From: Aquihabitans sp. G128
GTDB lineage: Bacteria; Actinomycetota; Acidimicrobiia; Acidimicrobiales; Iamiaceae
Assembly: GCF_019048865.1 (NCBI RefSeq)
Contig: NZ_CP077604.1
Location: forward strand, 4,030,001 to 4,094,000
Direction: 5' to 3'
DNA length: 64,000 bases
Part shown: positions 1 through 8,856 of the stretch, in pieces
Layout: each line of letters begins with the position of its first letter
How positions within the stretch are numbered: the first letter of the stretch is position 1
Notes under the pieces: generated by a model
What the model saw: the letters and a program-made list of their open reading frames with translations, nothing else
What the model was told of the DNA's origin: nothing
Databases searched by the model: none
Program-made: the position numbers and the translations under genes

Positions 1-897
1 CTCGCCGTCGCCGCCGGCGTCACCGTGCTGGTGATCCTCGCCCTGATCACCTACAGCACCACCAGCAGCGCCTGGCCCGCCTTCACCAAGTACGGCGCCG
101 GCTACTTCTTCTCCACCGACTGGCGCCCGAACCAGCAGCACTTCGGGATCCTCGGCTTCGCCTGGGGCACCGCGGTGATCTCGTTCATCGGGGTGCTGCT
201 CGCCGTGCCCACCAGCATCGGCATCGCCCTCTTCGCCACCGAGGTGGCACCCCGCCGCCTGCGCCGCTCGATCACGACGGTCATGGACCTGCTGGCGGCG
301 GTGCCCTCGGTGGTCTTCGGCCTCGTGGGCGTGCTGGTCCTGCGGGTCCCGCTCGGCAAGCTGTTCCGCTCCATCGGCGACTCCGTCCACGGCGTGCCGG
401 TCCTGCGGGACGTGCTGGGCCAGGGCTCCTCCGGCACCAGCCTCCTCACCGCCGGCATCGTGCTGGCGATCATGATCACGCCGATCATCACCTCGGTCTC
501 CCGCGAGGTGTTCAACACGGTGCCCCGCAACGACAAGGAGGGCGCCCTCGCCCTCGGCGCCACCCGTTCGGAGATGATCACCGGCGTCGTGATCCCGCAC
601 TCGCTCGGCGGGCTCACCGGTGCGGTGATGCTCGGCCTGGGTCGGGCCATGGGCGAGACCATCGCCGTGACCCTGCTCATCGGCGCCTCGTCGAGCCCGC
701 GGATCACCGCCAACATCCTCGGGCCGAGCGACGCCATGCCGGCCGCCATCGCCCGGAACCTCTCCGAGGCCTCGGGCGACTTCCGGGCCGCCCTCATCGG
801 CCTCGGCGTCACCCTGTTCGTCATCACCATGGTCATCAACGTCGGCTCCCGCCGGCTGGTGGCCGTGGTCGACCGCCGCATGAAGGGCGCCGCATGA
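1..897 (+). CDS. pstC: Phosphate ABC transporter permease PstC (5' end outside window)
   Basis: Inner-membrane permease of the high-affinity phosphate importer PstSCAB; with PstA it forms the channel for phosphate delivered by PstS. The reading frame is open from base 1, so the N-terminus lies upstream of the window. The visible protein has several hydrophobic helices and the cytoplasmic EAA-type loop of binding-protein-dependent permeases, seen as KEGALALGATRSEMI followed by MGETIAV. It overlaps pstA by four bases (ATGA), so the two are translationally coupled. The pstA-pstB-phoU order downstream makes the assignment secure. pstS would be expected upstream, outside the window. Confidence 0.93.
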   Translation, partial: LAVAAGVTVLVILALITYSTTSSAWPAFTKYGAGYFFSTDWRPNQQHFGILGFAWGTAVISFIGVLLAVPTSIGIALFATEVAPRRLRRSITTVMDLLAAVPSVVFGLVGVLVLRVPLGKLFRSIGDSVHGVPVLRDVLGQGSSGTSLLTAGIVLAIMITPIITSVSREVFNTVPRNDKEGALALGATRSEMITGVVIPHSLGGLTGAVMLGLGRAMGETIAVTLLIGASSSPRITANILGPSDAMPAAIARNLSEASGDFRAALIGLGVTLFVITMVINVGSRRLVAVVDRRMKGAA

Positions 898-1907
898 CCG
901 CCACCACCGTCCCGCCGACCACGTCGGTCGCCGACCGGCTCAAGGTCCCGAGCGACGTCCGGGTCAGCACCATCAAGGGCGCCCGCTTCGCCCGCAACCG
1001 GATCGCCACGGGCGCCATGGCGGCGGCGTTCGTCCTGGCCATGCTCCCGCTGCTCTTCGTGATGGGCAACGTCCTCATCAAGGGCGGCGACGTCATCAGC
1101 CCCAAGTTCCTCACCCGGGACATCCCGACCACCGCGGCGGCCACCGAGCTGAAGAACGACTGCGCCACGGTGTCGAAGTACGACCCCACCGCCTCCTGCA
1201 AGACCTCGGCGGCGCCCAAGATCGCCGAGCCCAAGCCCGGCATCGGCCCGGCCGTGGTGGGCACGCTGATCACCACGCTGCTCTCGGCCGCGCTGGCCAT
1301 CCCGCTGGGGCTGCTCGCCGCGATCTACCTGAACGAGTACGGCAAGCGGAACCGGCTGGCCAACTTCATCCGCTTCATGACCGACGTGATGACCGGCGTG
1401 CCCTCGATCGTGATGGGCATCTTCATCTACACGCTGTGGGTGCTGCAGTTCGGCCAGGGCCGCTCGGCGCTGGCCGCCAGCCTGGCGCTGGCCTGCCTCA
1501 TGCTGCCCATCGTGGTGCGCTCCAGCGAGGAGATGCTCCGGCTGGTGCCCAACGCCCTGCGCGAGGGCAGCGCGGCGCTCGGCTCGCGCACCTGGAAGAC
1601 CACCCTCCGGGTGGTCCTGCCCACCGCGCTCCCCGGCCTGGTGTCGGGCTCGATGCTCGCCGTGGCCCGCGCCGCCGGCGAGACGGCCCCGGTGCTCTTC
1701 ACCATCGGCGCCGCCAACACCGTGGCCGCCGCCACCACCGTCACCGGCCAGAGCACCACGCTCTCGTTCCAGATCTACAACCTCATCACCAACGGCGGGA
1801 AGATCTCGCCGCAGATGGCGTGGGGCGCCGCCCTCACCCTCATCGTGCTGGTGATGGTCCTGACCACGATCGCCCGGACCGTGAGCGCACGGTTCACCAT
1901 GCGTTGA
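894..1907 (+). CDS. pstA: Phosphate ABC transporter permease PstA
   Basis: Second permease subunit of the Pst phosphate importer, 337 residues. Residues about 1–45 are a cytoplasmic lead, followed by a first membrane helix (about 40–60), an extracytoplasmic loop containing two cysteines, and a five-helix permease domain. The EAA loop reads REGSAALGSRTWKT and is followed by AAGETAPVLF, the usual PstA signature. The start overlaps the pstC stop by four bases. The loop between helix 1 and the permease core is long and has KNDC and ASCKT, which could form a disulfide; that is inference. pstB follows after a short spacer. Confidence 0.94.
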   Translation: MTATTVPPTTSVADRLKVPSDVRVSTIKGARFARNRIATGAMAAAFVLAMLPLLFVMGNVLIKGGDVISPKFLTRDIPTTAAATELKNDCATVSKYDPTASCKTSAAPKIAEPKPGIGPAVVGTLITTLLSAALAIPLGLLAAIYLNEYGKRNRLANFIRFMTDVMTGVPSIVMGIFIYTLWVLQFGQGRSALAASLALACLMLPIVVRSSEEMLRLVPNALREGSAALGSRTWKTTLRVVLPTALPGLVSGSMLAVARAAGETAPVLFTIGAANTVAAATTVTGQSTTLSFQIYNLITNGGKISPQMAWGAALTLIVLVMVLTTIARTVSARFTMR

Positions 1908-1943
1908 CCGCCCACCGCCCCCATGCCTGACGAGGAGCCCTCC

Positions 1944-2861
1944 ATGCCGCCCGAGACCACCACCGACGCCGTGCCCGCATCGCCGGTCGACGAGGTCGCC
2001 GGTGCCGACGACGTCACCACCGCGCCCACGCTCGGCGGCCTGACCCACGCCGGCGCAGCGGCCGACGGCGCCCCGGCGCCGACGGTGTTCGACGTCACCG
2101 ACCTGTCCGTGCTCTACAGCGGCTTCCGGGCCGTGCGCGGCGTCAAGCTCGACGTCGCCAAGAACGACATCACCGCGTTCATCGGCCCGTCGGGCTGCGG
2201 CAAGACGACGGTGCTCCGGTGCTTCAACCGCATGAACGACCTCATCGACGGGGCCAAGGTCGAGGGCTCGCTCAAGTTCCACGGCGTCGACCTGTACGCC
2301 AAGGACGTGAACCCCGTCGAGGTCCGGCGGCGCATCGGCATGGTGTTCCAGAAGCCGAACCCGTTCCCCAAGTCGATCTTCGAGAACGTCGCCTACGGCC
2401 CCAAGCTGGCCGGCATCCGCAAGAAGGCCGAGCTCGACGAGATCGTCGAGCAGGCGCTGCGGGGGTCGGCGTTGTGGGACGAGGTCAAGGACCGCCTCGG
2501 CAAGTCGGCCCTCGGCCTCTCCGGCGGCCAGCAGCAGCGGCTCTGCATCGCCCGGGCCATCGCCGTGCGCCCCGAGGTCATCCTCATGGACGAGCCGTGC
2601 TCGGCGCTCGACCCGGTGGCCACCCTGCGCATCGAGCAGCTCATGCAGGAGCTGAAGGACGAGTACACGATCATCATCGTGACCCACAACATGCAGCAGG
2701 CCGCCCGGGTCTCGGACCGAACGGCCTTCTTCTCCGTCGACGTCGACGCCACGTCGGGCGACCGCACCGGCGAGCTCGTCGAGTACGACCGGACCGAGAA
2801 GATCTTCAGCCAGCCCTCGGACTCCCGCACCGAGGACTACGTCACCGGCCGGTTCGGCTGA
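1944..2861 (+). CDS. pstB: Phosphate ABC transporter ATP-binding protein PstB
   Basis: ATPase that powers the Pst importer. Walker A (GPSGCGKTT), signature (LSGGQQQRL), Walker B (VILMDEP) and the switch histidine (VTHNMQQA) are all present. About 45 low-complexity residues precede the ABC domain, an unusual extension for PstB. The ATG at 1944 is preferred over an in-frame ATG at 1923 because GAGGAG at 1932–1937 sits at proper Shine-Dalgarno distance, while the upstream ATG has none. The gene lies between pstA and phoU in an ordinary pst operon, presumably induced by phosphate starvation through the kinase/regulator pair downstream. Confidence 0.95.
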   Translation: MPPETTTDAVPASPVDEVAGADDVTTAPTLGGLTHAGAAADGAPAPTVFDVTDLSVLYSGFRAVRGVKLDVAKNDITAFIGPSGCGKTTVLRCFNRMNDLIDGAKVEGSLKFHGVDLYAKDVNPVEVRRRIGMVFQKPNPFPKSIFENVAYGPKLAGIRKKAELDEIVEQALRGSALWDEVKDRLGKSALGLSGGQQQRLCIARAIAVRPEVILMDEPCSALDPVATLRIEQLMQELKDEYTIIIVTHNMQQAARVSDRTAFFSVDVDATSGDRTGELVEYDRTEKIFSQPSDSRTEDYVTGRFG

Positions 2862-2863
2862 TC

Positions 2864-3577
2864 GTGACCGACGCCCCCGGCTCCACCAACGGCCCCGAGC
2901 GAGGCACGCCCCGCGCCCTGCGGCCCGGCTACGCCGCCGAGCTCGACCAGCTGCACCTGCAGGTCGAGCTGATGGCCGTCCGCGTCGACCAGAACCTCGA
3001 GCGCACGCGCACCGTCCTGCAGACCGGCGACCTCGCCCTGGCCGACCAGGCCATCGCCGCCGACGACGACATCGACGCCATGAGCGTGTCGCTCACCGAG
3101 CGCTGCTACGACCTCCTCGCCCGGGAGCAGCCCGTGGCCGGGGACCTGCGCTTCGTGGTGTCGGTCCTGCGGGTGCTCGGCGAGTTCGAGCGCATCGGCG
3201 ACCTCGCCCTGCGGGTGGTGAAGCTGGCCCCGGACTTCGCCCTCCTCACCCGCAACGCCAGCACCTACGACCTGCTGCTGGCCATGGCCGACGCCGCCAT
3301 CGACCGCTACCGCGAGGCCATGCGGGCGTGGTCCGGGCCCAGCGCGGAGCTGGCCCGGCACCTGCTGGAGACGCCGTCGATCGCCGGCCACCTCGAGGAG
3401 CGGCTCACCACGGAGCTGGTCGCCCTGCAGGGGTCCGGCGCGGCGGCGGTGGCGATCCGTACCCTGGTCGCTGGGAAATCCCTCGAACGCATCGCCGACC
3501 ACGCCGGCATCATCGGGGCCCGGCTGCTCTTCCTGGTCACGGGCGACGCCGGGCACCTGGCGCACGAGGTCCGCTAG
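2864..3577 (+). CDS. phoU: PhoU-domain phosphate signalling protein, copy 1
   Basis: A 237-residue protein with two PhoU helical-bundle repeats. The characteristic metal-binding E/D-rich stretches are visible as LRVLGEFERIGDLA in the first half and SLERIADHAG in the second. PhoU proteins restrain the Pst transporter and the associated histidine kinase when phosphate is sufficient. The GTG start is two bases after the pstB stop, so translation is coupled. The N-terminal 20 residues are charged and low in complexity. A second phoU follows directly; the two copies differ clearly and are not a recent duplication. Confidence 0.92.
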   Translation: MTDAPGSTNGPERGTPRALRPGYAAELDQLHLQVELMAVRVDQNLERTRTVLQTGDLALADQAIAADDDIDAMSVSLTERCYDLLAREQPVAGDLRFVVSVLRVLGEFERIGDLALRVVKLAPDFALLTRNASTYDLLLAMADAAIDRYREAMRAWSGPSAELARHLLETPSIAGHLEERLTTELVALQGSGAAAVAIRTLVAGKSLERIADHAGIIGARLLFLVTGDAGHLAHEVR

Positions 3578-3603
3578 TGGCCGACCAGGGAGAGGCACCA
3601 CCG

Positions 3604-4314
3604 ATGTCCGACATCCGCACCCAGTTCCACGCCGAGCTCGACGGCATCCAGGCCGAGACCGTGCGCCTGGCCGCCATGGTCACCGAGCGGATCCCGTGGG
3701 GCACCGAGGTGCTGCTCGGCAGCGACCTCGCCGAGGCCCAGCGCCTCATCGACGCCGACGACGACCTGGACGTCCTCTCCATCGAGCTGGAGGAGCGCTG
3801 CTACCAGGCGCTGGTGCTGCAGGCCCCCATGGCCCGCGACCTGCGCGCCATCGTCACGGCGCTGCGCCTGGTGTCGGAGCTGGAGCGCTCGGGCGACCTC
3901 ATGGTCAACGTGGCCAAGGCCATGCGTCGGCTCTACGGCAGCGAGATGGACCCGAAGCTGCGCGGCCTCGTGTCGCGCATGGCCGAGGAGGCCCAGCGCC
4001 TCATGCTCGTGGCCATCGACTCCTACGCCGAGGCCGACGCCGGCAAGGCGGCGGCGCTCGACGACATGGACGACCGGCTCGACACGCTCCACACCGAGTA
4101 CATCCAGGCCATCTTCGAGAGCCACCGGGCCGGCAACGTCGACCTCGAGGCGGGCGTGCAGCTCGCCCTGGTCGGTCGGTACTACGAGCGCATCGGCGAC
4201 CACGCTGTGAACATCGGCGAGCGGGTGCGCTACATGGTCACCGGGTGGCTGCCCGAGCACACCGGCGCCGCTCGCGCCGCGGCGCGCACCGAGCCCGACG
4301 GTCCGGACGCCTAG
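3604..4314 (+). CDS. phoU: PhoU-domain phosphate signalling protein, copy 2
   Basis: Second PhoU-type protein, 236 residues, with the two-bundle layout and metal-binding segments RLVSELERSGDLM and RYYERIGDHAVNIGERV. The latter is the textbook PhoU C-terminal motif, so this copy is the closer match to classical PhoU. The ATG at 3604 follows a purine-rich GGGAGAGG ribosome site. It sits between the first phoU and the sensor kinase, the position expected for a protein bridging Pst occupancy and the kinase. The last 20 residues are a disordered tail. Confidence 0.93.
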   Translation: MSDIRTQFHAELDGIQAETVRLAAMVTERIPWGTEVLLGSDLAEAQRLIDADDDLDVLSIELEERCYQALVLQAPMARDLRAIVTALRLVSELERSGDLMVNVAKAMRRLYGSEMDPKLRGLVSRMAEEAQRLMLVAIDSYAEADAGKAAALDDMDDRLDTLHTEYIQAIFESHRAGNVDLEAGVQLALVGRYYERIGDHAVNIGERVRYMVTGWLPEHTGAARAAARTEPDGPDA

Positions 4315-4350
4315 CGCCGTGGCCGACCTGGGCGCCCGGAGGCGGAGCTG

Positions 4351-5577
4351 ATGTTCCGCGCCAACCAGGTCCGGCAGCGGCTCGACGCGCTCCGGGGCCG
4401 CTTCGAGCGTGCCCCCGGTCCCGGGTCCACGTCGGTCGACGACGCCGCCGAGCGGCTCGTGCGCGCCGTCGACCAGCACTTCGCCCACCAGGCCGCCACC
4501 ACCGCCACCGCCGATCGCCTCGTCGGCGCCCTCGACGTGATCCCCCAGGGGATCGTGCTGGCCGACGCCGACGGGCAGGTGGTCTTCCGCAACCGGGCGG
4601 CATCGGGCTTCTTCGCCGCCCGCCACAGCGAGGCGCTGGTCGAGTCGGCCATCGCGGAGCTGATCGCCGCAGCCGTGCAGGGCGAGGCCACCACCCGCAC
4701 GCTCGACCTCTACGGGCCACCGCGGCGCGCCCTGCAGCTGCGGGCCGTCCCCCTCGAGGGCAGCACCGGCGTCGGCGAGGGCGCCTTCCTCGTGGTCGAG
4801 GACGTCTCCGAGCGCCAGCGGCTCGACGCCGTGCGCCGGGACTTCGTGGCCAACATCAGCCACGAGCTCAAGACGCCGGTCGGCGCCCTCGGGCTGCTGG
4901 CCGAGACGCTGGCCGAGGAGACCGACCCGGTCGTCTCCCAGCGCCTGGCCGGCAAGATGCAGCGCGAGGCGTTCCGGGTGGCCCGCACCATCGACGACCT
5001 CCTCCAGTTGAGCCAGATCGAGTCGAGCGAGCTGCCGGACCGCGAGGTCGTCCCGGTCCACCTCGTGCTGGCCGAAGCGGTCGACCGCACCCGGCCCGGC
5101 GCCGAGCTGGCCGACGTGCGCCTCGCCGTGGCCGAGCCGGCCCGCCGGCTCAGCGTGGTGGGCGACCGCCGCCAGCTCGTGTCCGCGGTCGCCAACCTGT
5201 GCGACAACGCCGTGAAGTACTCCGACGCCGGCGCCGAGGTGTGCCTGAGCAGCCGCCTCGAGGGTGACGTGGTCTGCATCGACGTGGCCGACCAGGGGAT
5301 CGGGATCCCGGCCCGGGACCTCGAACGGGTCTTCGAGCGCTTCTACCGGGTCGACCGGGCCCGCAGCCGCGACACCGGCGGCACCGGCCTCGGCCTCGCC
5401 ATCGTCCGCCACGTGGTCGCCAACCACGACGGCGAGGTCACCGTCACCTCTCGCGAGGGTGAGGGCTCCACCTTCACCCTCCGGCTGCCGGCCGGGCCCG
5501 GGCTCGCCGCCCTGCCGCTCGAGCCCGCGCCCGACGTCCGCACCCCCGCTCCCACCCCAGAGGAGGCCGTCTCATGA
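4351..5577 (+). CDS. PhoR/SenX3-like sensor histidine kinase without membrane segments
   Basis: Histidine kinase of 408 residues. Order: charged N-terminus (1–50), PAS-like domain (about 55–150), HisKA with phospho-acceptor His171 in ANISHELKTP, then HATPase_c with the N box (NLCDNAVKYS), G1 (DQGIGIP), F box (FERFYRVD) and G2 (GGTGLGLAI). SenX3 and PhoR kinases normally have one or two N-terminal membrane helices; none is visible here, so it is probably cytosolic and may read PhoU or Pst state directly. The ATG at 4351 has GGAGG at 4338–4342. Its stop overlaps the regulator's first possible start (ATGA). Neighbours make a phosphate-starvation role very likely. Confidence 0.9.
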   Translation: MFRANQVRQRLDALRGRFERAPGPGSTSVDDAAERLVRAVDQHFAHQAATTATADRLVGALDVIPQGIVLADADGQVVFRNRAASGFFAARHSEALVESAIAELIAAAVQGEATTRTLDLYGPPRRALQLRAVPLEGSTGVGEGAFLVVEDVSERQRLDAVRRDFVANISHELKTPVGALGLLAETLAEETDPVVSQRLAGKMQREAFRVARTIDDLLQLSQIESSELPDREVVPVHLVLAEAVDRTRPGAELADVRLAVAEPARRLSVVGDRRQLVSAVANLCDNAVKYSDAGAEVCLSSRLEGDVVCIDVADQGIGIPARDLERVFERFYRVDRARSRDTGGTGLGLAIVRHVVANHDGEVTVTSREGEGSTFTLRLPAGPGLAALPLEPAPDVRTPAPTPEEAVS

Positions 5578-6332
5578 GCCTGGCCCCAGTTGCCCAGAAG
5601 GAACGCCCCATGTCTGCACCGACCACCACGATCCTCGTCGTCGAGGACGAGGACAGCTTCATCGACGCCCTCACGGTCGGCCTCGCCCGCGAGGGCTTCC
5701 GCGTGCAGGTGGCCCGCGACGGGGCCGAGGCCCTCGACCTGTTCGACGCGGTGGCGCCGGACCTGGTGCTGCTCGACGTGATGCTGCCCAAGGTCTCGGG
5801 CATCGACGTCTGCCGCGAGCTGCGCAAGAAGTCGAAGGTGCCGATCATCATGGTCACCGCCAAGGGCTCCGAGATCGACACCGTGGTGGGCCTCGAGGTC
5901 GGCGCCGACGACTACGTGTCCAAGCCCTACCGGCTGCGCGAGCTGGTGGCCCGCATGCGGGCGGTGCTGCGCCGCTCGCCCGGTGACGCCGTGGCGCTCG
6001 ACGGCGATCCCGCCGACGTGCTGGCCGTGGGCGACGTCTCGCTCGACCCGGCCCGCCACGAGGTGCTGATCCGGGGAGACGACGTGGCCCTGCCGCTGAA
6101 GGAGTTCGAGCTGCTGACCCTGCTGCTCGAGAACGCCGGCCGGGTCCTGCCTCGCGAGGTCCTGATCGACCGGGTGTGGGGCCACGACTACGTGGGCGAC
6201 ACCAAGACCCTCGACGTCCACGTGAAGCGGCTCCGCGCCAAGGTCGAGGAGGACCCCTCCAACCCCACCCGCATCGTCACCATCCGGGGCCTGGGCTACA
6301 AGTACGAGACCCCCAAGCCCGTCCGCGCCTGA
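5574..6332 (+). CDS. regX3: RegX3/PhoB-like winged-helix response regulator
   Basis: OmpR/PhoB-type response regulator. The receiver domain has the acidic pair (VVEDED), phospho-acceptor Asp in LVLLDVMLPK, the Thr in MVTAKG and the Lys in VSKPYR. The C-terminal winged helix contains PLKEFELLTLLL and RVWGHDYVGDTKTLDVHVKR. Two starts are possible: ATG 5574, overlapping the kinase stop, and ATG 5611, which has AGAAGGA just upstream and gives a more typical N-terminus with Asp56 as acceptor. It should activate the Pst genes under phosphate limitation, as RegX3 does in mycobacteria; the gene symbol is by analogy. Confidence 0.9.
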   Translation: MSLAPVAQKERPMSAPTTTILVVEDEDSFIDALTVGLAREGFRVQVARDGAEALDLFDAVAPDLVLLDVMLPKVSGIDVCRELRKKSKVPIIMVTAKGSEIDTVVGLEVGADDYVSKPYRLRELVARMRAVLRRSPGDAVALDGDPADVLAVGDVSLDPARHEVLIRGDDVALPLKEFELLTLLLENAGRVLPREVLIDRVWGHDYVGDTKTLDVHVKRLRAKVEEDPSNPTRIVTIRGLGYKYETPKPVRA

Positions 6333-6416
6333 TCGAGGCCTCGCTCCGGCCCGCGCCGGGTAGGACGGCGGCCGTGCCCCGCCCACCCCGCCGTCGCCGC
6401 CGTCAGACGGGTTCCG

Positions 6417-6422
6417 TACGAT
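6417..6422 (+). promoter_or_regulatory. -10 element (TACGAT) for a leaderless start
   Basis: TACGAT fits the actinobacterial TANNNT -10 consensus and ends seven bases before the GTG at 6430. Transcription would begin at or next to the start codon, and no Shine-Dalgarno sequence is seen. No -35 box is convincing. Confidence 0.5.
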
Positions 6423-6429
6423 GGGTGCC

Positions 6430-8193
6430 GTGACCGACCCCGCCAACGCCTTCGCCGTGCCCCGCCCGGGCACCCCGGCGGGGGCCAAGGCGTTCATCGT
6501 CACGCCCTTCGCCCGCATGGCCCGCACCCACGCGGGCTCGGCCATGGCCGACGCCATGGTGGCGGCCTCGCTCGCCGGCTCGCTGTTCTTCACCCTGCCC
6601 GCCGGCGACGCCCGGGTGCCGGTGCTGCGCTACCTGGTGATCACGATGCTCCCGTTCGCGGTGGTCTCGCCGCTGATCGGGCCCATGATCGACCGGATGA
6701 AGGGCGGTCACCGCCTGATGGTGATCGGCAGCCTCCTGCTCCGGTCCCTGCTCTGCTACCTCATGGCCACCGTCATCAACGGCGGCAGCCTGCTCTTCTT
6801 CCTCTACGCCCTGTGCCTGCTGGTGTGCCAGAAGGCGTACCAGGTGGCCCGCAGCGCCCTCGTGCCCACGGTGGTGCGCAGCGCCACCGAGCTGGTGGAG
6901 GCCAACTCCAAGCTGTCGCTGATCTCGGGCATCTCCGGCTTCGTGGGCATCGTGCCCGCCGGCATCCTGCTCAAGCTGTTCGGCCCGCAGTGGTCGCTCG
7001 GCCTCGGCATGGTCACCTACGCCGCAGCGGCGGTGCTGGCCTTCGGCATCACCGGCATCCGGGTGGCCGAGGAGTCGGCCGACGAGACCGAGCGCCACGA
7101 GCTGCGCGGCGCCGGCATCGTCATGGCCGGCTCGGCCATGGGGCTCATCCGGGCCTGTGTGGGCTTCCTCACCCTGCTGGTCGCCTTCGACTTCCGGGGC
7201 GGCGATCGCCCGGCGTGGCAGTTCGGCGTGGTCGGCGGCGCCAGCGTCATCAGCCAGCTCGCCGGCGCCGCGGCCGGGCCTCGCATCCGCTCGCTCACCA
7301 GCGAGGAGAACCTGCTCACCGGCGTGCTCGGCCTGCTGGTGGCCGGTGGCCTCATCGCGCTCGTGATCGGCGACGTCGTGGGCGCCACCATCCTCGGCGC
7401 CTGCGTCGGCTTCGCCGCCGGCGGCGGCAAGCTCGCCTTCGACTCGATCCTCCAGCGAGACGCACCGGACGCCAACCGCGGCCGCGCCTTCGCCAAGTTC
7501 GAGACCCGCTTCCAGGTCACGTGGGTCATCGGCGCCCTGGTGCCGGTGGCGGTCACCATGTCGATCAGCGTCGGGTTCGCCGTGGTGTTCGTGCTGGCGG
7601 TCATCGCCCTCACCTCCTACGCCGTCGCCCGCCTCGCCTACGCCCACCGCATGGGCACCCACCAGTCGGCCGCCACCGCGGCAGCGGTCGAGATCGAGGA
7701 CCGCTTCGCCGAGGTGTCCGGCGAGGTCCGGGGCCGCCTGGCCGGCGCGCCCCGCGCCGCCTTCCGCCGCATCCGGGCCGGGCGCAGCGCCGAGGACGAC
7801 GGCTACGACGACGACGGCTACCCGATCGAGCCCGGCTACGGCGCCGCCATCGAGGCCGAGGGCCTGGGCGACGACCCGGCGAGCTGGCCGGAGCCGGAGT
7901 GGGCCGACGGCGCCACCCACGTCGCCACCGAGCCGGTGACCGAGCTCGAGGCCGACCACCCGCGGCGGCGCGGCCGTCGCCGCCGTGCCCCGGAAGAGGC
8001 GCCCACCGCAGTGGCCGCGCCCTACGACGACCTGGCTGCGAGCTCGCCCACGGCGTGGGCGCCGCCGGACGACGGCGCCGAGTTCCCGTGGCAGCCGCCG
8101 CCGGAGCCCCACGACGACGGCTACCTCGCCGACGTCGACCCGGACATCGACAACCCGTACCCCTGGACGCCCGACTCGCCCCGTGGGCGCTGA
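6430..8193 (+). CDS. MFS-type membrane transporter with acidic C-terminal tail
   Basis: About 587 residues. Residues about 35–400 form some 12 hydrophobic helices with an MFS-like loop between helices 2 and 3 (IGPMIDRMKGGHR). The substrate is not recognisable. The last 190 residues are hydrophilic, rich in Asp, Glu, Pro and Arg, and probably disordered in the cytosol. GTG 6430 is chosen because a -10 hexamer lies seven bases upstream; an ATG at 6421 would sit inside that promoter. The 3' end overlaps the phosphoesterase gene by 11 bases, so the pair is co-transcribed. Confidence 0.75.
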   Translation: MTDPANAFAVPRPGTPAGAKAFIVTPFARMARTHAGSAMADAMVAASLAGSLFFTLPAGDARVPVLRYLVITMLPFAVVSPLIGPMIDRMKGGHRLMVIGSLLLRSLLCYLMATVINGGSLLFFLYALCLLVCQKAYQVARSALVPTVVRSATELVEANSKLSLISGISGFVGIVPAGILLKLFGPQWSLGLGMVTYAAAAVLAFGITGIRVAEESADETERHELRGAGIVMAGSAMGLIRACVGFLTLLVAFDFRGGDRPAWQFGVVGGASVISQLAGAAAGPRIRSLTSEENLLTGVLGLLVAGGLIALVIGDVVGATILGACVGFAAGGGKLAFDSILQRDAPDANRGRAFAKFETRFQVTWVIGALVPVAVTMSISVGFAVVFVLAVIALTSYAVARLAYAHRMGTHQSAATAAAVEIEDRFAEVSGEVRGRLAGAPRAAFRRIRAGRSAEDDGYDDDGYPIEPGYGAAIEAEGLGDDPASWPEPEWADGATHVATEPVTELEADHPRRRGRRRRAPEEAPTAVAAPYDDLAASSPTAWAPPDDGAEFPWQPPPEPHDDGYLADVDPDIDNPYPWTPDSPRGR

Positions 8194-8710
8194 GGAGCCG
8201 GCGCCGGCCGCCACCCGGGTGGTGGTGCTGTCGGACACCCACGTGGGCGACGGCACCCGTCGCCGCCTGCCGGACGCCGCCTACGGCCACCTCGAGCGCG
8301 CCGACCTGATCGTCCACGCCGGCGACGTCGTCACCGAGGACCTCCTGCACGAGCTCCGCGGCTTCGCCCCGGTGGAGGCGGTGCTCGGCAACAACGACCA
8401 CGGCCTGGTGGGCATCCTCCCGGAACGGCTGGAGCTGGCCGTCGCCGGCGTCCGCGTGGCCGTGGTCCACGACAGCGGGGCCCGGGCCGGTCGCCCGGCC
8501 CGCCTGCACCGCTGGTTCCCCGACGCCGACCTGGTGGTGTTCGGCCACAGCCACGAGCCCTGCGACGAGGTCGGCGTCGACGGCCAGCGCCTGCTCAACC
8601 CCGGCTCCTGCACCTGGAAGCGCCGGGCGCCCGTCCACACCCTCGCCGTCCTCGACCTGGCCGCCGGCGCCATCGTGTCGTCCCGCCTCGTCGACCTCGA
8701 CGCCGGCTGA
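8183..8710 (+). CDS. YfcE/MJ0936-family metallophosphoesterase
   Basis: Small calcineurin-like phosphoesterase of about 175 residues. Metal-ligand motifs appear in family order: SDTHVGD, HAGDVV, LGNNDH, a histidine in VVHDSG, and FGHSHEP. Members hydrolyse phosphodiesters with two Mn or Ni ions. The GTG at 8183 overlaps the MFS gene by 11 bases and places the SDTH motif close to the N-terminus as usual. The physiological substrate is unknown. A pair of palindromic repeats lies just downstream, between this gene and the convergent DUF2342 gene. Confidence 0.88.
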   Translation: MGAEEPAPAATRVVVLSDTHVGDGTRRRLPDAAYGHLERADLIVHAGDVVTEDLLHELRGFAPVEAVLGNNDHGLVGILPERLELAVAGVRVAVVHDSGARAGRPARLHRWFPDADLVVFGHSHEPCDEVGVDGQRLLNPGSCTWKRRAPVHTLAVLDLAAGAIVSSRLVDLDAG

Positions 8711-8723
8711 CCGCCTCGCCGAA

Positions 8724-8830
8724 CGATTCCCGTCGCCCCGGGTCGCTGGGCGACCCCGAACGACAGGAATGGCGGAGGTGCGGCGATTCCCGTCGCCCTG
8801 GGTCGCTGGGCGACCCCGAACGACAGGAAT
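8724..8830. repeat. Two 47-bp palindromic repeats between convergent genes
   Basis: Copies at 8724–8770 and 8784–8830 differ at one base and start exactly 60 bases apart. Each is a nested hairpin: outer arms ATTCC(C)GTCG / CGAC(A)GGAAT and an inner stem GGGTCGC-TGG-GCGACCC. They could act as bidirectional terminators and resemble REP-type extragenic palindromes. Confidence 0.8.
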
Positions 8831-8856
8831 CCGTGGCCGGGCTGCCGGCCGGGACC

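Noticed and set aside
102..2687. 861-codon minus-strand open frame over the pst genes
   Set aside because: Antisense to clear pstC, pstA and pstB; His/Arg/Gly-rich translation without any domain.
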